From assembly GCA_031421855.1 (NCBI GenBank), contig JANOPN010000071.1, positions 1 through 64,000 of the forward strand: a DNA stretch of 64,000 nt, written 5' to 3'. Origin of the DNA: JAAFHN01 sp031421855. Lineage in GTDB: Bacteria > Pseudomonadota > Gammaproteobacteria > Burkholderiales > Burkholderiaceae_C. Numbering within the stretch: the stretch's first letter is position 1; every line of letters starts with the position of its first letter. A model generated the notes under the pieces. It made no database searches, was not told the origin of the DNA, and was given only the letters and a program-made list of their open reading frames with translations. The position numbers and the translations under genes are program-made. Positions 41,552-51,349 of the stretch are shown in pieces.

Positions 41552-43072
41552 CTACAGGTGAAGCAGCTCAAAGGGCCCGCGCCCCGACGCAGCCGTGATC
41601 AAACCCAGAACGCGCCTGGGCTCGTCACCCAGCATGGGCCACGCAAAGCGCCAGCTCCAGTTGCCGCCCAAAACCCCGGGGACGTTGATGCGGTGCTCGC
41701 CGCCCAAACCCAAGACGTCTTGCAGCGGGTACACCACCGTGTGCGCAACCGAGTTACTGCATGCACGAATCATGGCCCAGTGAACACCGTTGCCGTCACA
41801 GGCCAAATACGCACCAGCAAAACTTCGCTCACGCTCGCTGGCGTTTTGCCACCAGCCGCGAGCAGTGTCGTTGTCGTGCGTGCCGGTGTAGGCGATGCAA
41901 TCGACCGGCCAGTTGTGCGGCAAAAACTCGTGAGAGCCATCGCCGCCAAACGCAAATTGAGCAATCTTCATGCCCGGAAAACCGCAGTGGTCGCGCAGCT
42001 CGATCACATCCGGTGTGATGAGGCCCAAGTCTTCGGCGACGATGGGCAACGCCCCAAGGGCGCTGGCTATGGCATCAAACAACGCCTTGCCGGGTCCGAC
42101 AACCCACTGCCCCTCTTTGGCCGTCGGCGATGAAGCTGGGATTTCCCAGTAGCCGGCGAACCCCCGAAAATGATCGATGCGAAAGATGTCGGCATGACTC
42201 AGGGCTCGCTTGACCCGAGCGGTCCACCACGAAAAACCGTCTTTTGCCATCAAATCCCAGCGGTATAACGGATTGCCCCACCGCTGGCCTTCTGGCCCTA
42301 AGTCGTCAGGGGGCACACCCGCAATCACCGTCGGCTGAAAGTGCTCGTCCAAAAAATACAAGTCAGGGCGTGACCAACAGTCCGCACTGTCATGCGCAAT
42401 GAAAATTGGCAAATCGCCCAAAATTGACACGCCTGTGGCGTTGGCATGCGCCTTGAGGGTGCGCATTTGCTCGTCAAAACACCATTGCACAAACTGCCAA
42501 AACGCGATTTCATGCGCGAAATCAGTTCGCGCCTGCGCCAACGCGGCGCTTCGCCGCTGGGCAAGCGGCGCCGGCCACTCCCACCAAGGCTGACCACCGA
42601 GAGGGGCACGGATCGCCATGAAGAGCGAATAGTCATCCAGCCAGCTTGCGTTGGCAGCACACCAAGCAGCCAGTCGGGCGCGGTCGTCGTCGCTTGCAAC
42701 GCGACTGAAACCGGCGAATCCGGCGCGCAACTGCGCCTCGCGCCAAGGCAAGACCTGGCCGTAGTCGATGCGGTCCGCGTCGAAACCTTCGGCGGGAGGA
42801 ATCGGAGCGGACATCCAGCCTCGCGCGACCATGGGCTCAAACGCCACCATCCACTGCGAACCCGCAAATGCCGACACGCCTTGATACGGCGAGTCGCCAG
42901 GGCCGATGGGTGTTGTGGGCAGCAGCTGCCACACGCGTTGCCCAGCGCTGGCCAGCCAATCGACAAAGTTGAAGGCATCAGGCCCAAAGTCACCCATGCC
43001 ATGCGGCCCGGGCAGCGAGGTGATGTGCAACAAAATGCCCGACGTTCGGGGTTTGGCGTTTGTGATCGTCAT
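41552..43072 (-). CDS. malQ: 4-alpha-glucanotransferase
   Basis: A 506-aa amylomaltase (GH77) that moves glucan chains between maltodextrins and releases glucose in the cytoplasm. Motifs are GILLHITSLPGPHGMGDFGP, LLPTTPIGPGDSPYQ, the nucleophile Asp in FRIDHFRGF (about 300), the acid in VAEDLG and the third Asp in THDNDT. The length is usual for bacterial MalQ of the short type. It starts 24 bp after glgX and leads into the MATE gene. Confidence 0.95.
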   Translation of the reverse strand: MTITNAKPRTSGILLHITSLPGPHGMGDFGPDAFNFVDWLASAGQRVWQLLPTTPIGPGDSPYQGVSAFAGSQWMVAFEPMVARGWMSAPIPPAEGFDADRIDYGQVLPWREAQLRAGFAGFSRVASDDDRARLAAWCAANASWLDDYSLFMAIRAPLGGQPWWEWPAPLAQRRSAALAQARTDFAHEIAFWQFVQWCFDEQMRTLKAHANATGVSILGDLPIFIAHDSADCWSRPDLYFLDEHFQPTVIAGVPPDDLGPEGQRWGNPLYRWDLMAKDGFSWWTARVKRALSHADIFRIDHFRGFAGYWEIPASSPTAKEGQWVVGPGKALFDAIASALGALPIVAEDLGLITPDVIELRDHCGFPGMKIAQFAFGGDGSHEFLPHNWPVDCIAYTGTHDNDTARGWWQNASERERSFAGAYLACDGNGVHWAMIRACSNSVAHTVVYPLQDVLGLGGEHRINVPGVLGGNWSWRFAWPMLGDEPRRVLGLITAASGRGPFELLHL

Positions 43073-43096
43073 ATGAGGTGGTGCGTTGAATTGATT

Positions 43097-45193
43097 TCAG
43101 GCCCGCAGCGCATTTGGAATCGCTTGGGCAAGTAAGAGGGATCGGGCTGGAACGGTGATGTGATCGCACAACACCGAGCCAACGGTCAACTCGCCGGAGC
43201 TGTCTGCAAGTAGCGTCATGCGCTCACAGGCAAGCGCGAAGGGTTGAGGCGCATCGTGCGGGTTGAACATCAGGGCAAAACGCGGCTCACGGGCGAGTGG
43301 CTCACGCAGCACACCCGCAAACGCACCCTGGTGTATATCGTGCCAGTCGTGCACATGCATTGGATCGCCGTTGGGTGTTGCCCATGTCAAGCTGGCGCTG
43401 GCGTGCCCATCCACTCGGTCATCGAACCAATCGCACCACCGAAGCAGTGGGTGCGCGCGCCTCAGCGTCAACAAGGTTGACACCCATTCTCGAAGCGACT
43501 CATCCGCGCTCGCCCAATCGAGCCATGTGGTTTCGTTGTCCAGACAATACGCGTTGTTATTGCCTTGTTGGGTTTTGCCAATCTCGTCGCCGGCACACAG
43601 CATGGGCGTGCCCTGCGCGAGCAAGAGGCTAGCCAACATCGCACGCTGAACTCGTCGACGGGTGGAGATGATCTGCGCATCTGTTGTGGGGCCCTCGATA
43701 CCGAAGTTGGCACACAGCTCGCCGTCGCGGCCGTCGCGATTGCCTTCCCCGTTGGCCGCGTTGTGTTTGGTGCTGTGCGACACCGTGTCTGCCAAGGTGA
43801 AGCCGTCATGCACAGCGACAAAATTGACTGACGCCCAAGGCCGCTTGTGCAACGGGTCAAACAAATCACTCGACGCCGCAAATCGGCGCGCAAACTCGGC
43901 TCGATCCACCCCCGTTTGCAACCAGTAGCCTCGAATGGTGTCGCGACACTTGTCGTTCCAGTCCATGAACCGCCCGGGGAACTTGCCAACCTGGTAGCCG
44001 CCCGAACCGGCATCCCAAGGCTCGGAAATCAAATGCACATCAGCCAAAACCGGGTCCTGCGCCAACGCCGCAAAAAAAGCTGCGTTGGCATCAAACCCGT
44101 GCTCGGTTCGACCCAAGACCGGGGCCAAGTCAAAGCGAAAACCGTCAACACCCATCTCGGCGACCCAATAGCGTAATGAATCCAGCACGAACTGCGCAAC
44201 CCGCGGATGCGAGGCCTGCAAGGTGTTACCGCAGCCGGTGAGGTTCTCGCATTGGCTGCGGTCATGCCGCTGCAAACGGTAATACGACGTGTTGTCTAGC
44301 CCGCGCCAACTCAAGGTCGGCCCAAACTCATTGCCCTCGGGCGTGTGGTTGTAGACGACATCGATCACGACCTCAAGCCCCGCTGCGTGCAATGCATCGA
44401 CCATGGACCGGAATTCGTCGCGAACGCCGGTCGGATTCTTTTGTGCTGCTTGGGTCGCCAACCGCGGGTCAGCACAGAAAAAACCAATCGTGTTGTAGCC
44501 CCAGTAGTTACTTGCTCCGCGCTCGATGAGTGAGGGTTCACTTAGGGCTTGTTGAACTGGTAACAACGACAGCGTGGTCACGCCCAAGGATTTGAGATGC
44601 GCGATGCTGGCCGCATGCGCCAAGCCAGCGTATGTGCCGCGCAGCGCTTGTGGCACACCAGACAACTGTTTGGAGAAGCCCTTAACGTGTACTTCATACA
44701 ACACCAAATCAGGCTGCGCGTGGCGTGGCCGCTCGGTTTTGAAGGGCTCGATTGCGGCCGACAAGACGCGCGCTTTGAGTGCATGAGCTGCGTTATCGGT
44801 TTCGCTGAATGAGTCGGAGCCGTCACTCGCGCCCCATTGGTAGCCGTGATTCTGAGCCAAGACCGCATACTGGCCTTCGATGGCTTTTGCGTACGGGTCA
44901 AGCAAGACTTTGTTGGCGTTGAACCGATGCCCATGGGCAGGCAAGTAGGGGCCGTGGGCACGAAAGCCGTAGACCAAGCCCGCCTGTGCGCCCTCAAGAA
45001 AGCCAAAAAATACGCCATCAATCGGGCCGCCAAGCGGATGTCGAGCGACTTCAGTCAGCCCGTCGCTCGAAAACAGGCACAGTTCAATGCGCGACGCATG
45101 CGCCGAAAACACCGCGAAATTGACGCCGCCATTCCTCACGGTCGCACCCAATGGGGCATGTCGCCCGGTCCGAACAATGAACCCGTTTGTCAC
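43097..45193 (-). CDS. glgX: Glycogen debranching enzyme
   Basis: A 698-aa GH13 isoamylase-type enzyme that removes branch stubs from glycogen after phosphorylase. It has GATVRNGGVNFAVFS (N-terminal sandwich), VVYNHTPEGNE, the nucleophile Asp in DGFRFDLAPVLG, Glu in LISEPWDAG and the third Asp in VHDGFTLAD. The start is GTG at 45193, overlapping the glgB stop as GTGA. Longer readings would overlap glgB by 160 bp. It is followed 24 bp later by malQ. Confidence 0.95.
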   Translation of the reverse strand: MTNGFIVRTGRHAPLGATVRNGGVNFAVFSAHASRIELCLFSSDGLTEVARHPLGGPIDGVFFGFLEGAQAGLVYGFRAHGPYLPAHGHRFNANKVLLDPYAKAIEGQYAVLAQNHGYQWGASDGSDSFSETDNAAHALKARVLSAAIEPFKTERPRHAQPDLVLYEVHVKGFSKQLSGVPQALRGTYAGLAHAASIAHLKSLGVTTLSLLPVQQALSEPSLIERGASNYWGYNTIGFFCADPRLATQAAQKNPTGVRDEFRSMVDALHAAGLEVVIDVVYNHTPEGNEFGPTLSWRGLDNTSYYRLQRHDRSQCENLTGCGNTLQASHPRVAQFVLDSLRYWVAEMGVDGFRFDLAPVLGRTEHGFDANAAFFAALAQDPVLADVHLISEPWDAGSGGYQVGKFPGRFMDWNDKCRDTIRGYWLQTGVDRAEFARRFAASSDLFDPLHKRPWASVNFVAVHDGFTLADTVSHSTKHNAANGEGNRDGRDGELCANFGIEGPTTDAQIISTRRRVQRAMLASLLLAQGTPMLCAGDEIGKTQQGNNNAYCLDNETTWLDWASADESLREWVSTLLTLRRAHPLLRWCDWFDDRVDGHASASLTWATPNGDPMHVHDWHDIHQGAFAGVLREPLAREPRFALMFNPHDAPQPFALACERMTLLADSSGELTVGSVLCDHITVPARSLLLAQAIPNALRA

Positions 45194-47388
45194 GCAGCCG
45201 CGACCAAGAAAAGCGTACTCAACGGCGGCAACGTCAGTTTCACCGACTGCGCTTGGCCATGGCTTGGCAAATTTTGGGCGTGGAGCGATCCGGTCGAATT
45301 GCCCGAGTTGCTGCCACCGTAGTAAGCCGAATCGGTGTTGAGCACCTCGCGCCAAGCGACCACACCGGCTGGTACGCCCAGCACAAAATCCAGGCGCGGC
45401 ACCGGTGTGAAGTTACAAACCACCAAAACCAGTTTTTGAGCCGCATCGCGCCTCGCCCAAGCAATGATGGATTGCGCCCGGTCATCGACGACCAGCCACT
45501 CAAACCCCGCTGCGCTGGTGTCAAGTTCATGCAATGGTGCATGGTTGCGCATCACTTCATTGAGGTCGGTGACCAGACGCTGCATGCCAGAGTGGTCACT
45601 GCGTTCCAACAAGTTCCATGGCAAGGCCTCGTTGTCACGCCATTCGGTGTCTTGTGCAAACTCTTGTCCCATGAACAACAGCTTTTTGCCGGGGTGGCCC
45701 CACATGAAGCCATAAAACGCGCGCAAGTTGGCCATTTTCTGCCAGGCATCTCCGGGCATTTTGTTGAGCAATGATCCTTTGCCGTGCACCACTTCGTCAT
45801 GCGACAGCGGCAGAACAAACTTCTCACTGAAGGCGTAGACCAGCCCAAATGTCATCTTGTCGTGGTGCCAAGCACGGTGAACGGCATTCTCGTGCATGTA
45901 GCTCAAGGTGTCGTTCATCCAACCCATGTTCCATTTGTAATGGAACCCCAGTCCGCCCTCAAACGTGGCGGCCGAAACTTTGGGAAAGCTGGTTGACTCT
46001 TCGGCCAGCGTGATCGCCTGCGGGCACTCGGTGCCCATCACCTCGTTGATGCGTTTGAAAAGCGAAATGGCTTCCAAATTTTCGCGTCCGCCGTTTACAT
46101 TGGCAATCCACTGCCCGTCGTCGCGTGAGTAATCCCGATACAGCATCGAGGCGACCGCATCCACGCGCAGGCCGTCAAACCCAAATCGCTCAACCCAATG
46201 CAGCGCACTGCTGACCAAAAAGCTGCGCACTTCGGGTCGACCAAAGTCGTAAATCAGCGTGTTCCAGTCGCGGTGGAATCCTTCGCGCGGGTCGGCGTAC
46301 TCGAAGCACGGCGTGCCATCAAATTGAGCAAGGCCGTGGCCATCAACCGGGAAATGCGCCGGAACCCAATCCAGCAAAACGCCAAGGCGTCGCAGGTGGC
46401 AGGCGTCGATGAAACGCTGCAACCCGGCCGCGTCGCCAAAGCGCGCAGTGGGGGCAAAGAGCCCCAAGGTTTGATACCCCCACGAGCCGTCAAATGGGTG
46501 CTCGGTTATGGGCATCAACTCCAAGTGAGTAAACCCCATCGAAACCGCATAGTCGGGCAGCTCACTGAGCAATTCGTCCCAGCTTAAAAACCCGCCATTC
46601 GCAGACTTGCGCCACGACCCCAAATGCACCTCATAGATCGACATCGGGGCGTGCCGCGAGTTGGCGGCTTGGCGACCCACCAGCGACAGGCGACGAGGTA
46701 GATCACTCGCAACCACGCTGGCGGTGTCGGGTCGGAGTTGGGCCTGGCGTGCAAACGGGTCCGCCTTCAGCGGCAGCAAAGCGCCATCTCGCGAGGTGAT
46801 CTCGAACTTATATAAATCACCCACTGCAACATGGGGAACAAACAGCTCCCAAACCCCGTGTCCAGCCACGCGCCGCATGCGGTGCCTGCGACCATCCCAG
46901 TTGTTGAAGTTACCGACCACACTGACGCGCCGCGCAGTTGGCGCCCAGACCGCAAATGCGACGCCATTGACAGCGCCGCCCGGTGTTTTGCGCGTTTGTA
47001 AGTGCGCGCCCAGCCAGTCTTGCGCCCGTATCGATTCGCCTCGCTCAAACGCCGCCAATTCGCCCTTGTCGATGAACGACTCAAACGCATGAGCATCAGC
47101 GTACTCACCCCTCTCGCCGCCTGACCAAGTCACGCGCAGTCGATAGTCAAAGAGCTTTCGGCGACGCAGCGTGACTTCGAAAAAGCCGGCTGGATCGCGC
47201 GGCTTGATCGCCACAACCACGCACTGCTTGCTTGCATCCCAAAGCGTCAGGTCAACCGCGCCGGGTAGCAACGCGCAAAACTTCAAACGCCCGTCAGCTT
47301 GCAAGCGCAGTCCGAGCACCCGCTCGGGCTCATCGTGCCAGCCGCCAACCAAGGCATGAACTTCGTTTGCGGAGAGTTTTTCGCTCAA
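45190..47388 (-). CDS. glgB: 1,4-alpha-glucan branching enzyme
   Basis: Forms alpha-1,6 branches in glycogen. The 732-aa sequence has an N-terminal CBM48-like region, FAVWAPTARRVSVVGNFNNWDGR and the catalytic barrel. The barrel carries LDWVPAHFPVDGHGLAQFDG, Asp in DGLRVDAVASMLY, Glu in LAEESTSFP and Asp in LSHDEVVHGKGS. I choose a TTG start at 47388. It has AGGA 7 bases upstream, gives the standard length, and avoids the 46-bp overlap with glgP required by the ATG at 47472. The latter remains possible. Confidence 0.94.
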   Translation of the reverse strand: MSEKLSANEVHALVGGWHDEPERVLGLRLQADGRLKFCALLPGAVDLTLWDASKQCVVVAIKPRDPAGFFEVTLRRRKLFDYRLRVTWSGGERGEYADAHAFESFIDKGELAAFERGESIRAQDWLGAHLQTRKTPGGAVNGVAFAVWAPTARRVSVVGNFNNWDGRRHRMRRVAGHGVWELFVPHVAVGDLYKFEITSRDGALLPLKADPFARQAQLRPDTASVVASDLPRRLSLVGRQAANSRHAPMSIYEVHLGSWRKSANGGFLSWDELLSELPDYAVSMGFTHLELMPITEHPFDGSWGYQTLGLFAPTARFGDAAGLQRFIDACHLRRLGVLLDWVPAHFPVDGHGLAQFDGTPCFEYADPREGFHRDWNTLIYDFGRPEVRSFLVSSALHWVERFGFDGLRVDAVASMLYRDYSRDDGQWIANVNGGRENLEAISLFKRINEVMGTECPQAITLAEESTSFPKVSAATFEGGLGFHYKWNMGWMNDTLSYMHENAVHRAWHHDKMTFGLVYAFSEKFVLPLSHDEVVHGKGSLLNKMPGDAWQKMANLRAFYGFMWGHPGKKLLFMGQEFAQDTEWRDNEALPWNLLERSDHSGMQRLVTDLNEVMRNHAPLHELDTSAAGFEWLVVDDRAQSIIAWARRDAAQKLVLVVCNFTPVPRLDFVLGVPAGVVAWREVLNTDSAYYGGSNSGNSTGSLHAQNLPSHGQAQSVKLTLPPLSTLFLVAAA

Positions 47389-47426
47389 AGGGGCTTCCTG
47401 CGATGTCGATCGTGCGAGATGGTGGC

Positions 47427-49952
47427 TCAGGCCAAAGGAGTACTTGAAGTCGATCGTTGGGGTTGCGCCCACACCTGTTGCATGTAGTGGCGAACCGTGT
47501 TGTCGGCGCTGAAATTTGCCATGCTAGCGATGTTTACGATGGCTCGCTGCGACCAGCCGGCCCGGTCGCGATACAAGGCATCGACATCCAGCTGCGCACT
47601 CACGTAACTTGCGTAGTCGGCCATCAGCAAATAGGCGTCTCGTTGCAGCAAGGACTGCACCAGTGGGCGATAGCGATCGCGCTCGCCTCGCGAGAAATCG
47701 CCTTGGTCGATTGCGTCAATCACGCGCTTGAGTTGGCTGTTTTCTTCATGATGCAGGCGCGGGTCATAACCGGCGGCGCGCAGGCGGTCCACGCCGTCAG
47801 TGCGCAGCCCAAAGACAAACATGTTTTCGTCGCCCATGGCCTGCGCCATTTCAATGTTGGCACCGTCCCAGGTGCCAATCGTCAGCGCGCCATTCAGGGC
47901 AAACTTCATGTTGCCGGTGCCTGATGCTTCAGTTCCGGCGGTTGAAATTTGCTCAGACAAATCAGCGGCTGGGATGATGATTTGTGCCAAGCTCACGCCG
48001 TAGTTCGGCACAAACACCAGCTTCAGGCGGTCTTTCATCCTCGGGTCGGTGTTGACCACGCGACCCACGTCGTGAATGAGCTGAATGATCAGCTTCGCCA
48101 TCCAGTACGCAGACGCAGCCTTTCCCGAGAAAACGACTGTGCGCGGCACCCAGTCGATGTTGGGCTCGTCGATGATGGCTTGGTAACGCGTGATCACATG
48201 CATGACGTTGAGCAGTTGGCGCTTGTACTCGTGTATGCGCTTGACCTGCACGTCAAACAGGCTGTGGGGGTCAATGCTGACGCCTATCGTTTTTGACACC
48301 AAGTCGCTCAAGCGAGCCTTGTTGGAGGTTTTGGCAGCCATGACAGCGTGCTGGACACTCGATTGGTCCGCGAACGCCTTGAATGCAGATAACTCACTCA
48401 AGTTTTTCCGCCAGCTGGACCCGATCTGTGTATCGATCACGCCGCTCAACTCCGGGTTGGCCTGGGCAAGCCACCGGCGATGCGTCACGCCGTTGGTGAC
48501 ATTGATGAAGCGGGTTGGATCAATTCGCGCGAAGTCAGCAAATATCGTGTCCACCATCAGCTGCGAGTGCAACTTCGATACGCCATTGACTTTGCTCGAC
48601 GAAACAATCGCCAATGCGGCCATGCGCACCCGGCGCTCGCCAGATTCGTCAATCAACGACACGCTGCGAACGAGTGCGTCGTCACCGGGAAACGCCGCGC
48701 GGACACCGTCCAAAAACTCCCGGTTGATCTCATAAATGATCTCCAAGTGCCTAGGCAACAGCGCTTGCATCATCCAAACCGGCCAACACTCCAACGCCTC
48801 GGGCATGAGGGTGTGGTTCGTGTAACTTGTGGTCTCGCGGGTGATGCGCCACGCGTCGGCCCAAGCCAGACCGTGCTCGTCGGTCAAGACCCGCATCAAC
48901 TCAGCTGGCGCGAGCGCCGGATGGGTGTCGTTGAGGTGAACCGCATTGAATCGTCCCAAGGTCGAAACATCGCGCCCCTCGCGCAGATGGCGGGCGACCA
49001 CGTCTTGAATCGAGGCGCTGACCAAGAAGAACTCTTGACGCAAGCGAAGCTCGCGCCCAGCTGAGCTGCTGTCGTCCGGATAGAGCACCCAGTTCAGTGT
49101 GTCAGCTTGCATTTGCAACTGCCCCGCAGCAGCATGATCACCGCGACAAAACGCCGCAAAGTCAATCGCTGAGGCCGAGCGGGCATGCCATTGGCGCAGC
49201 GTCGAAACATGCTGGGTGTCGTGGCCGGGCACAACAAAGTCAAACGCCTGCGCAATCACAACTTGAGCTGGCAGCCAGCGTTGTATGCCACCATCGGTGC
49301 GCACAGAGCCTCCAAAACCGACGCGATACTCCACCTCGGGCCGCTGGGTTTCCCACGGCGAGCCACGTGTCAGCCATTGATCAGGCACCTCAACTTGCGC
49401 GCCATCCGATATTTTTTGCGCAAACATGCCGTTTTGGTAGCGCAGGCCATAGCCAAACGACGGCAAATCCGACGCTGCAAACGCATCCAAAAAACATGCG
49501 GCCAACCGCCCCAGGCCGCCGTTGCCTAAAGCTGCGTCTTGCTCTTGCTCGATGACTTGGGCCAGGCTGCTTCCGTGCTTGGCAAGTTGCTCGGAAAACG
49601 CGTCGCTTTGCTGCAAGGCTGCGACAGCATTGCCCAAAGCGCGACCCATCAAAAACTCCATTGACAAATAATGAACGCGCCGCACGTCTGAGCGCAGCGC
49701 GTCTGCGGCCTGTGTTGCCGCCCAACGCTGCGCCAACATGTGCTGGCTTGCAGCAGCCACGGCAGACATCAACGCCTCAGCTGATCGGGGATCGCTTCGC
49801 TGCCCTAACGCTTGTTCAAACTGCTGCTGGGCGATGCCGCGCGAGTGCTGTGATGTGCCAGCGTCAACGATCGTTGGCTTTGCGACTGCGACTGCGGCTG
49901 GGGTGTTTCCTCGACTGAGGGCTTTAACGATGCGATCAAACTGCGTGTTCAT
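47427..49952 (-). CDS. glgP: Glycogen/maltodextrin phosphorylase
   Basis: Releases glucose-1-phosphate from alpha-glucan chains; pyridoxal-phosphate dependent. The 841-aa sequence has VHYLSMEFLMGRALGNA, the LGNGGLGRLAACFLDA motif and VHLNDTHPA. The PLP-binding Lys is in EASGTGNMKFALNG near the C-terminus. The ATG at 49952 has GGAG upstream. It is the first gene of the glgP-glgB-glgX-malQ-MATE-pulA-amylase operon and divergent from malK. Confidence 0.95.
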   Translation of the reverse strand: MNTQFDRIVKALSRGNTPAAVAVAKPTIVDAGTSQHSRGIAQQQFEQALGQRSDPRSAEALMSAVAAASQHMLAQRWAATQAADALRSDVRRVHYLSMEFLMGRALGNAVAALQQSDAFSEQLAKHGSSLAQVIEQEQDAALGNGGLGRLAACFLDAFAASDLPSFGYGLRYQNGMFAQKISDGAQVEVPDQWLTRGSPWETQRPEVEYRVGFGGSVRTDGGIQRWLPAQVVIAQAFDFVVPGHDTQHVSTLRQWHARSASAIDFAAFCRGDHAAAGQLQMQADTLNWVLYPDDSSSAGRELRLRQEFFLVSASIQDVVARHLREGRDVSTLGRFNAVHLNDTHPALAPAELMRVLTDEHGLAWADAWRITRETTSYTNHTLMPEALECWPVWMMQALLPRHLEIIYEINREFLDGVRAAFPGDDALVRSVSLIDESGERRVRMAALAIVSSSKVNGVSKLHSQLMVDTIFADFARIDPTRFINVTNGVTHRRWLAQANPELSGVIDTQIGSSWRKNLSELSAFKAFADQSSVQHAVMAAKTSNKARLSDLVSKTIGVSIDPHSLFDVQVKRIHEYKRQLLNVMHVITRYQAIIDEPNIDWVPRTVVFSGKAASAYWMAKLIIQLIHDVGRVVNTDPRMKDRLKLVFVPNYGVSLAQIIIPAADLSEQISTAGTEASGTGNMKFALNGALTIGTWDGANIEMAQAMGDENMFVFGLRTDGVDRLRAAGYDPRLHHEENSQLKRVIDAIDQGDFSRGERDRYRPLVQSLLQRDAYLLMADYASYVSAQLDVDALYRDRAGWSQRAIVNIASMANFSADNTVRHYMQQVWAQPQRSTSSTPLA

Positions 49953-50022
49953 AGAGGTCTCCATGAGTGAACGGCGCCCCATGGGGCAATCAAACCAAAC
50001 CACGCCGGGCCTGGCTCTCCAC

Positions 50023-50052
50023 AGTGTACAGGAATGTAGTCAAACTACACAA
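50023..50052 (-). promoter_or_regulatory. Putative glgP promoter with palindromic operator
   Basis: On the minus strand TTGTGT (50052-50047), an 18-nt spacer and TACACT (50028-50023) can form a promoter. Between them lies TGTAGTCAAACTACA (50035-50049), a palindrome of form TGTA-N7-TACA with six paired bases per arm. A repressor there would block polymerase. Motifs are seen; function is inferred. Confidence 0.45.
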
Positions 50053-50110
50053 GCTAAATGAAATACATGAAAAACATGTCGAAATTGAGGTTTTCCCTGT
50101 GTTTATCCGA

Positions 50111-50154
50111 TTGACGACTGGATTATTCGCCGCCTAGAATGTATCAATATTACA
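50111..50154 (+). promoter_or_regulatory. Putative malK promoter with operator at the start site
   Basis: TTGACG (50111-50116), an 18-nt spacer and TAGAAT (50135-50140). TGTATCAATATTACA (50140-50154) covers the expected start site and has the same TGTA-N7-TACA form as the site at 50035-50049. Its centre is 105 bp away, about ten helical turns. A leader of about 90 nt precedes malK. Confidence 0.55.
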
Positions 50155-50236
50155 CAGTCGCATCGTTTCGGGGCGACAGTCAGCAGTTTTTTGCAAATTA
50201 ACGCGTCGTACCGATGCGTCAACGAGGAGTCGTTTC

Positions 50237-51349
50237 GTGGGCGATGTGCAGTTAAAAGGTGTCAGCAAGTCGTTTGGCCCCACCCACGTATTGAAAGACA
50301 TTGACCTGTCGATCAACGACGGCGAATTCGTGGTCTTCGTCGGGCCATCGGGTTGCGGCAAGTCAACCCTGTTGCGAACCATTGCGGGGCTAGAAGACAT
50401 CAGCGCGGGCGAGCTCTCGATTGGCGGGCGCGTGGTCAACGACGTGCCGCCAGCTGAACGCGGCATCGCCATGGTCTTTCAGTCGTATGCGCTGTATCCG
50501 CACATGAATTTGCACGAGAACATGGCGTTTGGCCTTGAGCTGGCAAAGATGCCTAAGGCAGAGATCGACGCCGCGGTTCAACAGGCCGCCAAAATCCTCA
50601 ACATCGACCACTTGTTGATGCGCAAGCCAAAAGACCTCTCTGGCGGCCAACGCCAGCGTGTGGCGATCGGGCGCGCCATTGTTCGCAAGCCAAAAGTTTT
50701 TTTGTTCGACGAACCCTTGTCGAACCTGGACGCCTCGCTGCGCGTGAAGATGCGTTACGAGTTCGCCAAGCTGCATGAAGACCTCAAGTCGACCATGATT
50801 TACGTGACACACGACCAAGTTGAGGCCATGACGTTGGCAGACCGAATCGTCGTGCTGTCCGCTGGTCGAATTGAGCAAGTGGGCTCGCCGATCGAGCTCT
50901 ACGAGCACCCGATCAACCAATTTGTCGCTGGCTTTATTGGTTCGCCACAGATGAACTTCTTGGATGTCAAACTGGTCACACCGGGCACCGAGCAAAGCGA
51001 AGTTCGCCTAGTCGACGGCAGCATCATTCGCTGCGATGTCAGCACACACGGCCATGCGGCCAATGTAGGGCTCGTTTTGGGCATACGCCCCGAACATTTG
51101 TCGGTTGCTCTGAGCGAAGCATCTAATTTACTGGCATGCCAGATGCAGTTTGTTGAGACCTTGGGCAGCAGCACGCAGGCGTATTGCAACCTGACTGGCT
51201 CAGACAAACCGCTTTCGGTCACGCTTGACGGAAGGGTGCGGCCTCAACGCGGCCAAGCTTTGGCACTGCACGTCCCAAGCAATGCCACCTATCTTTTTGA
51301 AGCGTCGGGCAAGGCACTCTCGCGCACCGCGACTTGCGCCCAGCCATGA
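50237..51349 (+). CDS. malK: Maltose/maltodextrin ABC transporter ATPase
   Basis: A 370-aa MalK/UgpC-type ATPase. Walker A GPSGCGKST is at 36-44, LSGGQRQR at about 134, Walker B FLFDEPLSNLD and switch His in VTHDQVEAM. The C-terminal regulatory OB-like domain includes GIRPEHLSV. The GTG start has GAGGAG 7 bases upstream. The stop overlaps the malE ATG. It energises uptake by MalFG and is the first gene of the rightward operon. Confidence 0.95.
   Translation: MGDVQLKGVSKSFGPTHVLKDIDLSINDGEFVVFVGPSGCGKSTLLRTIAGLEDISAGELSIGGRVVNDVPPAERGIAMVFQSYALYPHMNLHENMAFGLELAKMPKAEIDAAVQQAAKILNIDHLLMRKPKDLSGGQRQRVAIGRAIVRKPKVFLFDEPLSNLDASLRVKMRYEFAKLHEDLKSTMIYVTHDQVEAMTLADRIVVLSAGRIEQVGSPIELYEHPINQFVAGFIGSPQMNFLDVKLVTPGTEQSEVRLVDGSIIRCDVSTHGHAANVGLVLGIRPEHLSVALSEASNLLACQMQFVETLGSSTQAYCNLTGSDKPLSVTLDGRVRPQRGQALALHVPSNATYLFEASGKALSRTATCAQP

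Noticed and set aside
41183..42133. 316-codon frame antisense to the MATE and malQ genes
   Set aside because: It spans the junction of two well-supported genes on the other strand and has no domain.
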